A DNA stretch of 64,000 nt from Muribaculaceae bacterium Isolate-037 (Harlan) (GCA_003762615.1 RIAZ01000008.1:62001-126000); one strand, 5' to 3'; shown: positions 17,333 through 26,803, numbered from the stretch's first letter. Translations and numbers: made by a program. Notes: generated from the sequence alone by a model not told the origin.

Positions 17333-17535
17333 ATTAAAAAACATTAGTTTCAAGAATGTAGGTTGACAGCATCCAGCCGTCCTATTCTTCAATCCGAGCA
17401 GGTAATGCACTACACATCCAACCTGCCATCATTTATATGACGGATAAAATTAAAATTTGTGACATTTTATCAACAAAATTTAAAAATTCCTATCCATAAC
17501 TCTAAAAATCTCCATCTTCAGGCATTCTCGGCGGC

Positions 17536-18852
17536 TTAAGAATTACTGATATCTCGTGGGAAATATACCTTGAAACGTGTCAGGGAGTCTGAGTCTGTGG
17601 TGAGTGAAAAACGACAGCCATGCTTATGGAGCACTTCGCTTATAAACAGCAGTCCGATACCGTGTCCCTCCTCCTTAGTGGTGAAGAAAGGACTGAAGAG
17701 CATCTCGCCACATTCTTTGGATATCCCTCGTCCGTTGTCGATGACCGTGAAACCTGCCTCTTCATCGCTGGTGGATATTATTATCTCTCCATCCTTGGAA
17801 ATACTTTCAGCAGAGTTTTTCACAATATTTATAATGACCTGCTCCAGCAATACCGAATCAAAGTCAAGCCATAAGGGGGATTCGCACAGTTCCAGACGTA
17901 AAGTTATATTCCGAGGACGGCAGAGACTTTCCAGACCGATTACCCATTGACGAAGGCATTCGTTTAAATCCCGCGTGGAGACAACCGGATCAGGAATCCT
18001 GACCGCCTCTACAAAAGTAGAGATAAATTTTCCCAATGAACGGCAACGACTTCGGCATGTCGCCACCACCTCATCACGCTCACTCTTATCGAGAGATGGT
18101 GCGGCATTGTCCATTTCAATAGCTGCCAGCAGGGAATCAAGCCCCGCGATTGTGTTGTTGACCTCATGAGCAATGACCCGTATCACCTTCCCATAGCTTT
18201 TCCTTTCAGCCTTCATCACCTCTTCCGTCAGTTTCTCTATCAATAGGAAAGGGTGTTCAAATCCATCGTCCATGAAACTTAAACGCGAACAGCGGAAAAT
18301 CATTGAATCGCTTAGTCTCACAGTCCTTACCTCTCCGGATGAGAGAGAAGCGAGAACACGCCCCAAAGGAGTGTCTATGTTTTCCAGATTCACCTTTAAC
18401 GCCTCTTCCATGGTGGAAAAACCCAGAAAGGCTGCCCCCACCGGATTAATAGATATTATACGGTCTGTCTGCAAAAGGATTATACCCATCGGGGAAACAT
18501 TGGTCAGGAGGTCAAGGAAATGATTCTGCTCCCGAAGATGCAGTCTCTGCTCCTTTAGCGACGACCGGATGAGATTAAACATGTCAATGACGACGTCCGT
18601 GTCGTATTGACCCACATGAGCGAGCCGGCTTCCGAAGTCTTGTGCCTTCAACAGATTGAATCCGTTGGTGATACTCTCCAGGTGCTTGATGACAGCCCTA
18701 TGCAGAACAATCGTGACGACTATCGCAACCCCACATGCCACTCTCATGGAAGTCATCACGTATCCTCCATTCTCCGCCGGAAGAAGAAAAGATGCCGCGA
18801 AGACCGAAACAATCAGAGCCAACAATATACGGAAAAGATATTTTGTCTTCAT
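17536..18852 (-). CDS. NtrY/NtrB-like sensor histidine kinase, copy 2
   Basis: A 438-residue kinase with the same build as the copy at 8416: two transmembrane helices (about 6-24 and 32-51) with almost no periplasmic loop, a HAMP-like linker, a PAS domain (about 112-205, SPMGIILLQTDRIISINPVG), H-box VIAHEVNNTIAG (His229), N-box NIVKNSAES, G1 VIDNGRGIS and G2 GHGIGLLFI. It overlaps the 3' end of its response-regulator gene by 4 bases, so the two are translationally coupled. The operon order (exporter, regulator, kinase) makes this pair the prime candidate to control the two ABC exporter operons. The lack of an outer sensor domain suggests it reads membrane state or a cytoplasmic ligand. Confidence 0.92.
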   Translation of the reverse strand: MKTKYLFRILLALIVSVFAASFLLPAENGGYVMTSMRVACGVAIVVTIVLHRAVIKHLESITNGFNLLKAQDFGSRLAHVGQYDTDVVIDMFNLIRSSLKEQRLHLREQNHFLDLLTNVSPMGIILLQTDRIISINPVGAAFLGFSTMEEALKVNLENIDTPLGRVLASLSSGEVRTVRLSDSMIFRCSRLSFMDDGFEHPFLLIEKLTEEVMKAERKSYGKVIRVIAHEVNNTIAGLDSLLAAIEMDNAAPSLDKSERDEVVATCRSRCRSLGKFISTFVEAVRIPDPVVSTRDLNECLRQWVIGLESLCRPRNITLRLELCESPLWLDFDSVLLEQVIINIVKNSAESISKDGEIIISTSDEEAGFTVIDNGRGISKECGEMLFSPFFTTKEEGHGIGLLFISEVLHKHGCRFSLTTDSDSLTRFKVYFPRDISNS

Positions 18853-20192
18853 TCTCCCGGTCTGTAGGATATGCCATATTTCTCCATACGGCGGTATAAG
18901 GTCTGACGCGTGACGCCCAACATTCTAGCAGCTCTTGCCACATTCCCGGCAGCCTTAGCTATCGTACGTTCTATCTCCCGGCACTCCAATGATTTTATCG
19001 ACGACTGACCCGACAGCTCATCCGACGGCATATCGCCTGAAAATTGCGAAAGGAAATCGGATTTCCCAAGCCGTGGGGCATCCACCACCAGCATGGTGCG
19101 TTTCACGAGATTTTCAAGTTCGCGGATGTTGCCCGGATAAGGTAGACTCGAAAGGAATTCCATTGCGCCCGGCAAGATCTCCGGACGAGGCATCCCTCTT
19201 TCTCTGCTGACCGAATCCACGATATGATTCACGAGCAACGGGATATCTTCACGCCGCTCGCGAAGAGGCGGAAGCTTCACCGTGATCAGATTTATCCTAT
19301 AGAAAAGATCTTCGCGGAAAGTTTTCCGGCTCACCATGTCGGGAAGGTCGGCGTTGGTGGCACAGATTACCCTGACATCCGTCCTTCGGGTATGGCTGTC
19401 ACCAAGCATCTCATAAGTGTGTTCCTGAAGCACACGCAGAAGTTTCACCTGGAGGTTAAGGTCAAGATCCCCTATCTCATCAAGGAAGATTGTGCCTTTG
19501 TCGGCGAGAGCGAATCTCCCCTCCCGGTCGGATGTGGCTCCTGTAAAGGCACCTTTCTTATGACCGAACATCTCGCTTTCAAACAGGGAGGAAGCGATCC
19601 CCCCGAGATTCACTTTCACCAGACGATGATTGCGACGCAGACTGTTTCGGTGGATGGCTTCGGCTATAAGTTCCTTTCCGGTACCATTCTCCCCCATTAT
19701 CAGTACGGATGCGTCTGTATGGGCGATACGCTCGATGGTAGACAATATCTCTAAGAGCGCGGGAGAACGGCCGATTATAAACGACCGGTCAAAATGCCCG
19801 GCGTCACCACCGACTCCGGTGCCACCGTTGAGGTCGATTGCCACCTTTATAAGCTGTAGGAAAGAGATGCTGTCCCACGGTTTTGTCACAAAATCGAACG
19901 CACCTGCCTTCACTCCCTTCACCGCCAACGGGATGCTCCCCCACGCAGTCATAAGAATAACGGGAGTGGCGGGACAGAATATCTTTATCTCTCTGAGCAA
20001 TATGATCCCCTCCTCGCCGGAAGTGCTTCGGGAAAAATTCATGTCGAGAAGCACAAGGCATGGCACAGTCTTACGCACCACTTCCAAGGCCTGCAGCGGA
20101 GATGCAGCCTCAATAGTGGCATAACCTTTGCTCCTTAGAAGAAGTCTTAGAGATAGTCTCACTGCGGTGTCGTCGTCAACAATCAGAATCAT
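18849..20192 (-). CDS. Sigma-54-dependent response regulator (NtrC family), copy 2
   Basis: A 447-residue activator with a receiver domain (phospho-acceptor Asp50 in LLDMNFS), AAA+ core with Walker A GENGTGKE, GAFTGA loop (KKGAFTGATSDREG), Walker B TIFLDEIGDLD, and a Fis-type DNA-binding end (NVARAARMLGVTRQTLYRRM). The recognition helix is nearly identical to copy 1 (TRQTLYRRM), so the two may bind related sites. It is encoded 78 bases after the last permease gene and before its kinase. It probably activates the sigma-54 promoters at 23589-23605 and 30279-30295, where CGGACA/TGTCCG repeats lie at enhancer distance; this link is inferred from position and promoter class. Confidence 0.93.
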   Translation of the reverse strand: MILIVDDDTAVRLSLRLLLRSKGYATIEAASPLQALEVVRKTVPCLVLLDMNFSRSTSGEEGIILLREIKIFCPATPVILMTAWGSIPLAVKGVKAGAFDFVTKPWDSISFLQLIKVAIDLNGGTGVGGDAGHFDRSFIIGRSPALLEILSTIERIAHTDASVLIMGENGTGKELIAEAIHRNSLRRNHRLVKVNLGGIASSLFESEMFGHKKGAFTGATSDREGRFALADKGTIFLDEIGDLDLNLQVKLLRVLQEHTYEMLGDSHTRRTDVRVICATNADLPDMVSRKTFREDLFYRINLITVKLPPLRERREDIPLLVNHIVDSVSRERGMPRPEILPGAMEFLSSLPYPGNIRELENLVKRTMLVVDAPRLGKSDFLSQFSGDMPSDELSGQSSIKSLECREIERTIAKAAGNVARAARMLGVTRQTLYRRMEKYGISYRPGE

Positions 20193-20270
20193 AGGCGGCT
20201 TATTTATATGACTGCAAAATTATAAAAAAATTCCGTCTCCACCGATTATCACCTCTCCAATCAGACAGCA

Positions 20271-21524
20271 TCATTCCGATTTCAGGGCGACTGCGGGTTG
20301 CAAGCGCATAGCTTTCACAGCCGGAAGTATGACCCCTGCCAGAATCATCAACGCCATGAAAGAGAGCGTTAGCAACACGCATATAGCGAAACGAGCCGGA
20401 TCAAAATATGCGTTCTCGTATGGTTGGTTAAGCTGCAGATGGACTATCTGATAGTCAAACACGATAGCCAACGGAGTGACAAGGAGCAGAATCAGCTCCC
20501 CCTCTCCCACTACGCGCCGCAGGATATCCCCTCTCGTGGCACCGTTGACCATACGGATAGCGATCTCCGGAATACGTCGGCGCGTGCGGAACCAGAATGT
20601 GCCGAGCAAACCGAGAAATATGTTCATGGCAAGAAAAGCACCCCCGGTAAAGTAGAAACGGGTCACCATAACGTTGCTTCGCTGATGCACGAAACGAATG
20701 TCTTTGAAACTATCCACTGCACTGATGAAATAATTTCCCACCCGATATTGGGAATCGGCATCCTTCATCAGGTTTTCAGCAAAATCATTATCCATGTTGT
20801 CATGCACTCGCACCACAAGTTCGTTGAAAGCGTAATATTCGCTTTTCGGCATTGACCGCATCATCGACCGCGTATAGTCACGCGGGACATAATCGTCATA
20901 TCTCACCGGACTATAGGTACCCACCAATCGGATTGTGTCGCCGCCATAGGTGCTGAAATCTTTCCCTATGAACTCCCGCATACTCCCGATTCCATACACA
21001 GGTTTGAACGCATCGTCAGAAATCAGGAATGTCAACGGATTTTCAAGAAGAGAGGCGAGCTTTTCCGGCGACTCTCCATGCGCTCCATATATCCGGAACA
21101 CTTTGGGAAAATCCGGACTCACCATCCTGTTTAGAAACATTCCCGCGCCTCCGGTATTAAAAGTGTCGACCGTGAGCAATTCGCCAGAATTGGAACTGTT
21201 ATAGAAATGAGCGTTCGTTCCCATCGCCACACTTTCCACCTCAGGTCTGGCACCGAGACGGTCAAGGATGGTGAGGATGTCTCGGTTGCTCTCTTCAGCA
21301 GTCCTATCCGGGATATATTCAGGACTGCCCGATGGGAGTGTGGCAAACTGCACACGATAGCAGTGGTCCACATTGAAGCCGAGAGGCTCATTGATGACCG
21401 TAAAACGCACCCACAGGAAATCAACAATATAAAAAAGCACCACACTGATTATGGTAAGTTCTATCGCAAGCCAAATGTTGGAACGCCATTCGGCACGTAT
21501 CTGGGTTAAAAGTCTACGTTTCAT
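20271..21524 (-). CDS. MacB/FtsX-type ABC permease (module 2, second permease)
   Basis: A 417-residue inner-membrane permease: one N-terminal helix (about 22-44), a periplasmic MacB_PCD-like domain (about 45-275), then three C-terminal helices of an FtsX domain containing the coupling-helix motif EIAIRMVNGATRGDILRRVVGEG. I start it at MKRRLLTQIRAEWRSNIW (21524) to match the paralogue at 26781, rather than at 21542. It pairs with the other permease 20 bases upstream, presumably as a heterodimer driven by the ATPase at 22834. MacB-type exporters act mechanically from the periplasmic side through an adaptor and TolC; this module has none of its own. Confidence 0.9.
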   Translation of the reverse strand: MKRRLLTQIRAEWRSNIWLAIELTIISVVLFYIVDFLWVRFTVINEPLGFNVDHCYRVQFATLPSGSPEYIPDRTAEESNRDILTILDRLGARPEVESVAMGTNAHFYNSSNSGELLTVDTFNTGGAGMFLNRMVSPDFPKVFRIYGAHGESPEKLASLLENPLTFLISDDAFKPVYGIGSMREFIGKDFSTYGGDTIRLVGTYSPVRYDDYVPRDYTRSMMRSMPKSEYYAFNELVVRVHDNMDNDFAENLMKDADSQYRVGNYFISAVDSFKDIRFVHQRSNVMVTRFYFTGGAFLAMNIFLGLLGTFWFRTRRRIPEIAIRMVNGATRGDILRRVVGEGELILLLVTPLAIVFDYQIVHLQLNQPYENAYFDPARFAICVLLTLSFMALMILAGVILPAVKAMRLQPAVALKSE

Positions 21525-21544
21525 TCTATATAATTTTAACATGT

Positions 21545-22822
21545 TTATTTCCCTTCGAGTGCTTTCACAATATCTGTTCTTGCCGCCTGGAAGGAGGGAA
21601 GTCCGCTGCTCATAAGATTAAGCAGGAAACAGAAGAGGAGAGCCCATCCGAAAGTGGTCCAATGGAAAAGGATCCCGATATTTATACCGGTAGGTGCGAG
21701 TGACTCATCCGATGCCGGAATCAGAAACCAGCTCCCGTATGTTATGATAAAAAGAAGGCTCAGGATTAATCCGATGGCTCCTGCGAATAATGAAACGAGC
21801 ATATTTTCGATTAAAATGTCGATAGCTATGGCATATCTCGGAGTGCCGAACGCCCTGCGCACTCCTATCTCCTCCCGGCTCTGCTGAAGTCGGCTCTGGG
21901 TCATACTGCTGAGATTGACGGCGGGCACTATCAGAAGAATCATAAAGACAATCCACAACGTAGTGTCGCTGCGTCTGACGTCGGGAGTCTCCCATGATCC
22001 GGCTTTGATTGCCTCCACTTTCTGAGTATAGGGACGTCCCCGGCTTACAAACGATTTTCCATTTATTGCTGCCTCATCACCTAACTTGGCAAACAGACGG
22101 TCATACTCCTCCCGAATCTCCTTGAAATCCTTTTTATCCTTAGCAAGCATTATGGCACTGAACGGTCCCATATAGTCATTCCATGAAAAGCTGATGGAAT
22201 TTGTGGAGGAGAAAGGCACCCAGATGTCAGCAAATGCGAATGGAGCAAGGTTTGTCACATCTTTTACCACGCCACATACCCTATAGGGAGTATAGTTGAT
22301 CCGTATATCACGACCTACAATACCGGTAGAATGAAAGATTTTTTTCGCCATGGATTCAGAGATGACAGCCTTTGTCACCCCACTCTCGAATTCGTCCTGC
22401 GTGAAAGGGGCTCCTTGAAGGAATGTGAAATCCATGACTTTCCAGAATCCGGCATCCACTCCCCGCATCTCGCATCCTGTAGCGGGCGAGCCCGGCACCG
22501 ACACCGACACCCTGTTGTTACCGTAGGTGAAGGCTGTGACCGCTTCTGGCGTGGTCATCTCATACATCACTGCCTTGACCGTGGCGTACGACATGCAACC
22601 GTTGCTTTCATTGTTATCTTTGTATTTAATGGAAAGATATCTCTGCACAAGCCAACGCTCACGGTTGCTTTCGGGAGGATAAGGAGCTATGCCCACTTCG
22701 TTGAGCATCACCACGACCATTATAAGGAATATGGCAAAGGTGGTACCCGCTACGCTCACCACACTCACCAGAGGCTGCTGACACATTGACAGCCAAGCTC
22801 TCCTCAGATAGTTGATCTTCAT
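21545..22822 (-). CDS. MacB/FtsX-type ABC permease (module 2, first permease)
   Basis: A 425-residue permease with an N-terminal helix (VVSVAGTTFAIFLIMVVVM), a periplasmic MacB_PCD-like domain, and an FtsX domain starting at about residue 290 (IVFMILLIVPAVNLSSMTQS), with the coupling segment EEIGVRRAFGTPRYAIAIDI. The NLSSMTxSRL pattern is shared with the permease at 26804, which marks this as the first-permease type of each module; the second type has IRxVNGATR instead. It lies 11 bases after the ATPase gene. The cargo is unknown. Confidence 0.9.
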   Translation of the reverse strand: MKINYLRRAWLSMCQQPLVSVVSVAGTTFAIFLIMVVVMLNEVGIAPYPPESNRERWLVQRYLSIKYKDNNESNGCMSYATVKAVMYEMTTPEAVTAFTYGNNRVSVSVPGSPATGCEMRGVDAGFWKVMDFTFLQGAPFTQDEFESGVTKAVISESMAKKIFHSTGIVGRDIRINYTPYRVCGVVKDVTNLAPFAFADIWVPFSSTNSISFSWNDYMGPFSAIMLAKDKKDFKEIREEYDRLFAKLGDEAAINGKSFVSRGRPYTQKVEAIKAGSWETPDVRRSDTTLWIVFMILLIVPAVNLSSMTQSRLQQSREEIGVRRAFGTPRYAIAIDILIENMLVSLFAGAIGLILSLLFIITYGSWFLIPASDESLAPTGINIGILFHWTTFGWALLFCFLLNLMSSGLPSFQAARTDIVKALEGK

Positions 22823-22833
22823 AAAAACTGAAT

Positions 22834-23550
22834 TTACATTACACGTCTGCCGTCGAAAAAGCGTATGATACGGTCGCTTTGCGCGGCTTGTCGTTCATTA
22901 TGTGTCACCATCACTATTGTGCGTCCTTCATGCCTGTTGAGCGACCGGAGGATATCCATAACCTCCGCCCCCATTTTTGAGTCAAGGTTTCCGGTCGGTT
23001 CATCGGCGAGAATGATTTCCGGATCGCCCGCTATGGCTCTCGCGATTGCCACACGCTGGCACTGACCTCCGGAGAGTTGCGAAGGAAAGTGGTGGATACG
23101 GTGCAGCAGGTCAACTCGCGTCAGCACTTCCTTCACCCGCTCCGAACGTTGCCGCGCATTCATGCTGCGATAAAGGATAGGAATCTCCACATTTCCTCCC
23201 ACATCAAGAGATTTTATAAGATGGAAATTCTGAAACACAAAACCGATTTTTTCACTGCGGAATGCCGAAAGTTGGCGGTCACTCATATTTTCAGGAGATT
23301 TACCGTCGATCCTTATCGTCCCTGAGGAGGGTCGGTCAAGAAGTCCCATGATATTGAGCAGGGTAGACTTCCCACACCCGGAAGGACCCATTATGCTCAC
23401 AAACTCCCCTTTAGATATAGAGAGATTGACATTCTCAAGAGCTTCGGTCTCTATCTCGTCGGTGCGGTAAATCTTTCCTATCCCTTCCAGTTTGATAGCG
23501 GGTTCAGCGGAAGAACGGTTAACATCCGACGAAGTTACTGTCTGTAGCAT
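22834..23550 (-). CDS. MacB/LolD-type ABC ATPase (module 2)
   Basis: A 238-residue nucleotide-binding subunit with Walker [11 protein letters not shown]-loop VFQNFHLI, signature LSGGQ, Walker [14 protein letters not shown] and the switch histidine VTHN. The sequence [18 protein letters not shown] is typical of the MacB/LolD subfamily, which powers FtsX-type permeases. It has a ~17-residue N-terminal extension compared with the module 1 ATPase. It is the first gene of the operon, with a sigma-54 promoter candidate 39-55 bases upstream. Confidence 0.93.
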   Translation of the reverse strand: MLQTVTSSDVNRSSAEPAIKLEGIGKIYRTDEIETEALENVNLSISKGEFVSIMGPSGCGKSTLLNIMGLLDRPSSGTIRIDGKSPENMSDRQLSAFRSEKIGFVFQNFHLIKSLDVGGNVEIPILYRSMNARQRSERVKEVLTRVDLLHRIHHFPSQLSGGQCQRVAIARAIAGDPEIILADEPTGNLDSKMGAEVMDILRSLNRHEGRTIVMVTHNERQAAQSDRIIRFFDGRRVM

Positions 23551-23588
23551 CGTTATTATTATTTATGGTTAATGACTTCATTAACTCA

Positions 23589-23605
23589 TTCATAAAGCGT
23601 GCCAA
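23589..23605 (-). promoter_or_regulatory. Sigma-54 promoter candidate for exporter module 2
   Basis: The minus strand reads TTGGCACGCTTTATGAA. The -24 half (TTGGCACG) is perfect. The -12 half ATGAA keeps the key G of TTGCA, and the GG-to-G spacing is right. Transcription would start about 28 bases before the ATG of the ATPase gene. Confidence 0.6.
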
Positions 23606-23659
23606 TCCATATAAATTATTGAATTACAGAAACCGGCTTTCTATCATAGTGACCGAAAA

Positions 23660-23694
23660 CGGACACTTTTGTCCGGTCTGTACGATATGTCCGC
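23660..23694. promoter_or_regulatory. Putative activator-binding sites (CGGACA/TGTCCG) upstream of the sigma-54 promoter
   Basis: CGGACA-CTTT-TGTCCG (23660-23675) is an inverted repeat, with a further TGTCCG at 23689-23694. These lie about 55-90 bases upstream of the -24 element, an expected place for an NtrC-type enhancer. CGGACA also occurs twice upstream of the other exporter operon (30350, 30368). Confidence 0.5.
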
Positions 23695-23787
23695 CCGTTT
23701 CCGTTTCTCAGGAATCATTTGAATTCGGATTTCCGGGGATCCTCCCGCCGGTCTATACAACTTTATATTCCATATTCTCCAATCGCA

Positions 23788-23841
23788 GCCGACCTGCTGC
23801 CAAATGTGGCGAAAAACAACCACTTTTGGTAGCAGGTCGGC
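23788..23841. other. Large GC-rich hairpin
   Basis: GCCGACCTGCT-g-CCAAA pairs with TTTGG-t-AGCAGGTCGGC, with an inner GTGG/CCAC. It lies between the TolC gene end and the activator sites of module 2. It has no U-tract on either strand, so a plain terminator is not supported. Confidence 0.6.
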
Positions 23842-23870
23842 AGGGGTTTATACTATTTCGGGTCACTCAA

Positions 23871-23929
23871 CAGTAAAATTTTGAACAGAAAAGTATATGA
23901 TATATGTTTTTCTATTCAAAATTTTACTG
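23871..23929 (-). terminator. Long AT-rich hairpin after the TolC gene
   Basis: CAGTAAAATTTTGAA pairs perfectly with TTCAAAATTTTACTG, and AGAAAA pairs with TTTTCT inside. It lies 25 bases past the TolC stop codon, so it probably ends or protects the exporter module 1 transcript. No run of Ts follows, so rho-independent termination is uncertain. Confidence 0.45.
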
Positions 23930-23953
23930 CTTTCTTTTGCGAATATGGATCTC

Positions 23954-25438
23954 TTATTTTATGATGGAGTCGAAATCGGCATCTATGCCCGTGTCTTTCT
24001 GGTAATCCCAAAGCGTGAGACTGCGGATCTGGTAATAGTAGTTCCAGAAGCGGTAAAGCTCATTGACGTATTCACGACGTGCCTCATCCTTCTTGACACG
24101 CGAATCGTTGAGGTCGAGGGTGGAAATCTTACCGATAAGGAATGTCTCCACATTGGTGGCATAACGCTTCTGCGCTATCTCGTCAGCCCGACGTGCCGTC
24201 TCTAACTGACGGAGCTGATTGCCGTAACGTTCCACAAGGATAAACAGGTTCTGATTGAAGTTCATATTCTCCTGACGCACCTGACTCTCCACAAGTTTCC
24301 GATTGCTCTCCGCCACCTTCACCTTTCCCTTACGACGACCCCAATCCACAAGCGGTATCTCAAAACCGATCTCAACCACCTGATTATCCTTCAGATTCTG
24401 ATAACCGCCTGCAAAATTCTTGTCAGTGCCCGTATAGCCTATCTGCGCAAACAGATTTATCTCCCTCTGCGCACCCTTCGCTTTCGCCACCTCATAATCC
24501 GCCTCCAGCTGACGGCGAAGCATATTCTTGGCAAACTTATTGTTGGCAAGCGCCTTCTCCAGCGCATCCCCATAGTTTATCTCCACCTCCGGCACATCAA
24601 CCGGAATCTCCGGCACAATATCCACATTCTCCCCATAGTCAAGGAATGAACGGAGATTAAACATATTGCTCTTCAGATCGCTCACACAATCCGTAAGGTC
24701 AGACTTGGCATTAAGAAGGTTAAGTTCCATCTGGAGAAGGTCGTTCTGGCTTATGCGTCCCATCTCTCGCTTCTCCTTCGCCACCTCATACAATCGCTCC
24801 GCATTCTCCAGATTCTGCTCTGCTATGCTATGATTCTCCTGAGCCATCAGAAGTGAGAAATAATAGTTTATTGCCGTCAACGCAACATTCTCCGTCGCGC
24901 TGAGAAACTGCGCCTTCGCCTCGGAATACCTTACCGGCTCTATCTTACGGTCCCACTTCAGATTGTTGACTCCGAAAATAGGTTGCGTCAAGGTGAGTGC
25001 CACCGGAATGGTCATGTATCTGTTGAATGCCGGACTACCGAGCTGGCGGTAGAAGTCGAGCGACGTATTGACCGACACTTTACCTCCGGTAAGCCATATA
25101 TTCTGCGTGACCGACAGTTCACCGTCCATCTGAAGATAATTGTTGCGCACGAATGAATAGCTGCCGTCATTATTCATGTATGAGCTGTATTGCTTACGAT
25201 ATGAGGGCAACGTGGCGTTGAGCGACACCTCCGGAAGCAACTCCGCACGATACGACCGATATTCCCAATATGCACTCTTCAGCTGATTGAGTGCGACCTC
25301 TGCATCCACACTGTTGCGACGCGCTCGCATCATGACTTCCGACAACGAAAGCGACATGCGCTGCGTCTCCTCCCCGAAGAGAGGAGATGCGCAAAACGCA
25401 GAAAGTACCAAACAATATAACAAATTCTTGAATCTCAT
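23954..25438 (-). CDS. TolC-family outer-membrane efflux protein
   Basis: A 494-residue outer-membrane channel subunit with a signal peptide (MRFKNLLYCLVLSAFCASPLFG) and two long helical OEP repeats (about 30-230 and 260-470). It includes RISQNDLLQMELNLLNAKSDL and the matching FLIGKISTLDLNDSRVKKDE in the second repeat. A trimer would form the exit duct for the ABC permeases and the HlyD-type adaptor encoded upstream on the same strand. It is the only TolC-like gene in the block, so modules 1 and 2 probably share it. It is the last gene of the module 1 operon; 113 bases with G/C-rich hairpins separate it from the permease before it. Confidence 0.92.
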   Translation of the reverse strand: MRFKNLLYCLVLSAFCASPLFGEETQRMSLSLSEVMMRARRNSVDAEVALNQLKSAYWEYRSYRAELLPEVSLNATLPSYRKQYSSYMNNDGSYSFVRNNYLQMDGELSVTQNIWLTGGKVSVNTSLDFYRQLGSPAFNRYMTIPVALTLTQPIFGVNNLKWDRKIEPVRYSEAKAQFLSATENVALTAINYYFSLLMAQENHSIAEQNLENAERLYEVAKEKREMGRISQNDLLQMELNLLNAKSDLTDCVSDLKSNMFNLRSFLDYGENVDIVPEIPVDVPEVEINYGDALEKALANNKFAKNMLRRQLEADYEVAKAKGAQREINLFAQIGYTGTDKNFAGGYQNLKDNQVVEIGFEIPLVDWGRRKGKVKVAESNRKLVESQVRQENMNFNQNLFILVERYGNQLRQLETARRADEIAQKRYATNVETFLIGKISTLDLNDSRVKKDEARREYVNELYRFWNYYYQIRSLTLWDYQKDTGIDADFDSIIK

Positions 25439-25460
25439 TTTCTTACAATTTAAATTTAAA

Positions 25461-25546
25461 CCTCCCCTTCAGGGGACCTGAGACCACACTCTCTTTTATC
25501 TCCCCCTTTAGGGGGTTGGGGGGCTGATCTGGTTGGGGGCTGGGCT
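25461..25546. repeat. Intra-operon CCCCC-TTTA-GGGGG hairpins
   Basis: Two short hairpins, CCCC-TTCA-GGGG (25464-25475) and CCCCC-TTTA-GGGGG (25502-25515), followed by repeated GGTTGGGGG. Non-coding, between permease and TolC genes. They may tune mRNA stability inside the operon. Confidence 0.5.
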
Positions 25547-25551
25547 GAGTT

Positions 25552-26781
25552 TTATTCTTCCTTTATCGCTATCGCCGGCTCTATGCTCATCGCCCGGTGT
25601 GCCGGATACCAGAGTGCCATCAATACTCCGATTGCTATGAGCGCGAACGATACCAATTCAAGAATCAGAAATACGTACCATTCCTCCCGTAGCATATCCA
25701 TAAACTTTGATATGAATGGCCATACTAAAACTGATATTATCAAGGATGAACACAGCAAAAGAATCGTTCCTTCCGACAGTATCCTGCGGAACACGTCCAT
25801 GCGTGTAGCACCATTCACCTTCCTTATCGCGATCTCGCTGACACGCTGCTGAACACGGAACCAGAATGTGCCGGCTATTCCCAAGAAGACCGTCACCAAT
25901 AGGAAAATCATCAATGATGAGAACATCCTTATCTTAATCTCATCATTATGCTGAGTGAGTGTGCGGATGTCGACAAGTCTTTTCATGTCGGAAAGGTATA
26001 CATTGCGATATTTCCTGAGATTTTCGTTGTTGCGGAAATCCTCCTTGAATTGCATCTCTCTGCCCGGCTTGACCCTCAACACTACATCTCCCCATATATC
26101 CCCGTCCTCATCCAAAGGATAGATAATACCCCCTGCCCATGAGGGTTCATATTCGCTACGTCTTATCTGCTGGATCACATCCCCTACTTTTAACAGCTTT
26201 GAGGAATCACCTTCCATAATCACGCGTTTCCCTTTGAGATCAAACGGATTTCTTCCGTTCAACTTATATTCTTGATTATCCGACACGAGAATCTCACCAT
26301 TACGCAGCATCTCCACCAACTGGTCGGAAGTGGCTCCCGTAAGGCTCCGTATGCCCAGCACCTTGACGATATCCGGACTGCCGTATCTCTGGTTGGCGTA
26401 ATATATCACTGAATCATTACTGTCAATTAGTTTAATTCCTGTCCCGTTATAATTATAGTTGAATGGCAATGCCCCTCCATGGACGGCTACAGCCTCCACA
26501 TTAGGATTCGCACGCAATTCACGAAGCAATTGCCTCAAATCATCATTATAAGTGACACTATCCACATTCACGTATGACGGATTATCCGATTTCAGATATC
26601 GTGTGCTTAAACTGATCACATTCTCCGGATCCACGCCTAATGGCGTGAACGCACCTTTCGTCATTACCCAAAGCACTGTCGAGAGCCCCCAGATGGCAAT
26701 GAACACCACCGCAAGTTCGATGACGAGCCACACGTTATCCCGCCATTCGTTTCTCATCTGTTTCAAAAGTTTTCTTTTCAT
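25552..26781 (-). CDS. MacB/FtsX-type ABC permease (module 1, second permease)
   Basis: A 409-residue permease, clear paralogue of the one at 20271: MKRKLLKQMRNEWRDNVW at the N-terminus, one helix, a periplasmic domain rich in charged residues, then the FtsX domain with EIAIRKVNGATRMDVFRRIL and a C-terminal AHRAMSIEPAIAIKEE. It follows the first permease by 22 bases. It has no own ATPase domain, unlike E. coli MacB, where ATPase and permease are fused; here they are separate polypeptides. Confidence 0.9.
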   Translation of the reverse strand: MKRKLLKQMRNEWRDNVWLVIELAVVFIAIWGLSTVLWVMTKGAFTPLGVDPENVISLSTRYLKSDNPSYVNVDSVTYNDDLRQLLRELRANPNVEAVAVHGGALPFNYNYNGTGIKLIDSNDSVIYYANQRYGSPDIVKVLGIRSLTGATSDQLVEMLRNGEILVSDNQEYKLNGRNPFDLKGKRVIMEGDSSKLLKVGDVIQQIRRSEYEPSWAGGIIYPLDEDGDIWGDVVLRVKPGREMQFKEDFRNNENLRKYRNVYLSDMKRLVDIRTLTQHNDEIKIRMFSSLMIFLLVTVFLGIAGTFWFRVQQRVSEIAIRKVNGATRMDVFRRILSEGTILLLCSSLIISVLVWPFISKFMDMLREEWYVFLILELVSFALIAIGVLMALWYPAHRAMSIEPAIAIKEE

Positions 26782-26803
26782 GATTGCCTTTTTTTAACGT
26801 GCT

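Noticed and set aside
17333..17535. Riboswitch in the leader of the TonB-receptor-like gene
   Set aside because: A few short inverted repeats exist, but no cobalamin or TPP core motif was recognisable.
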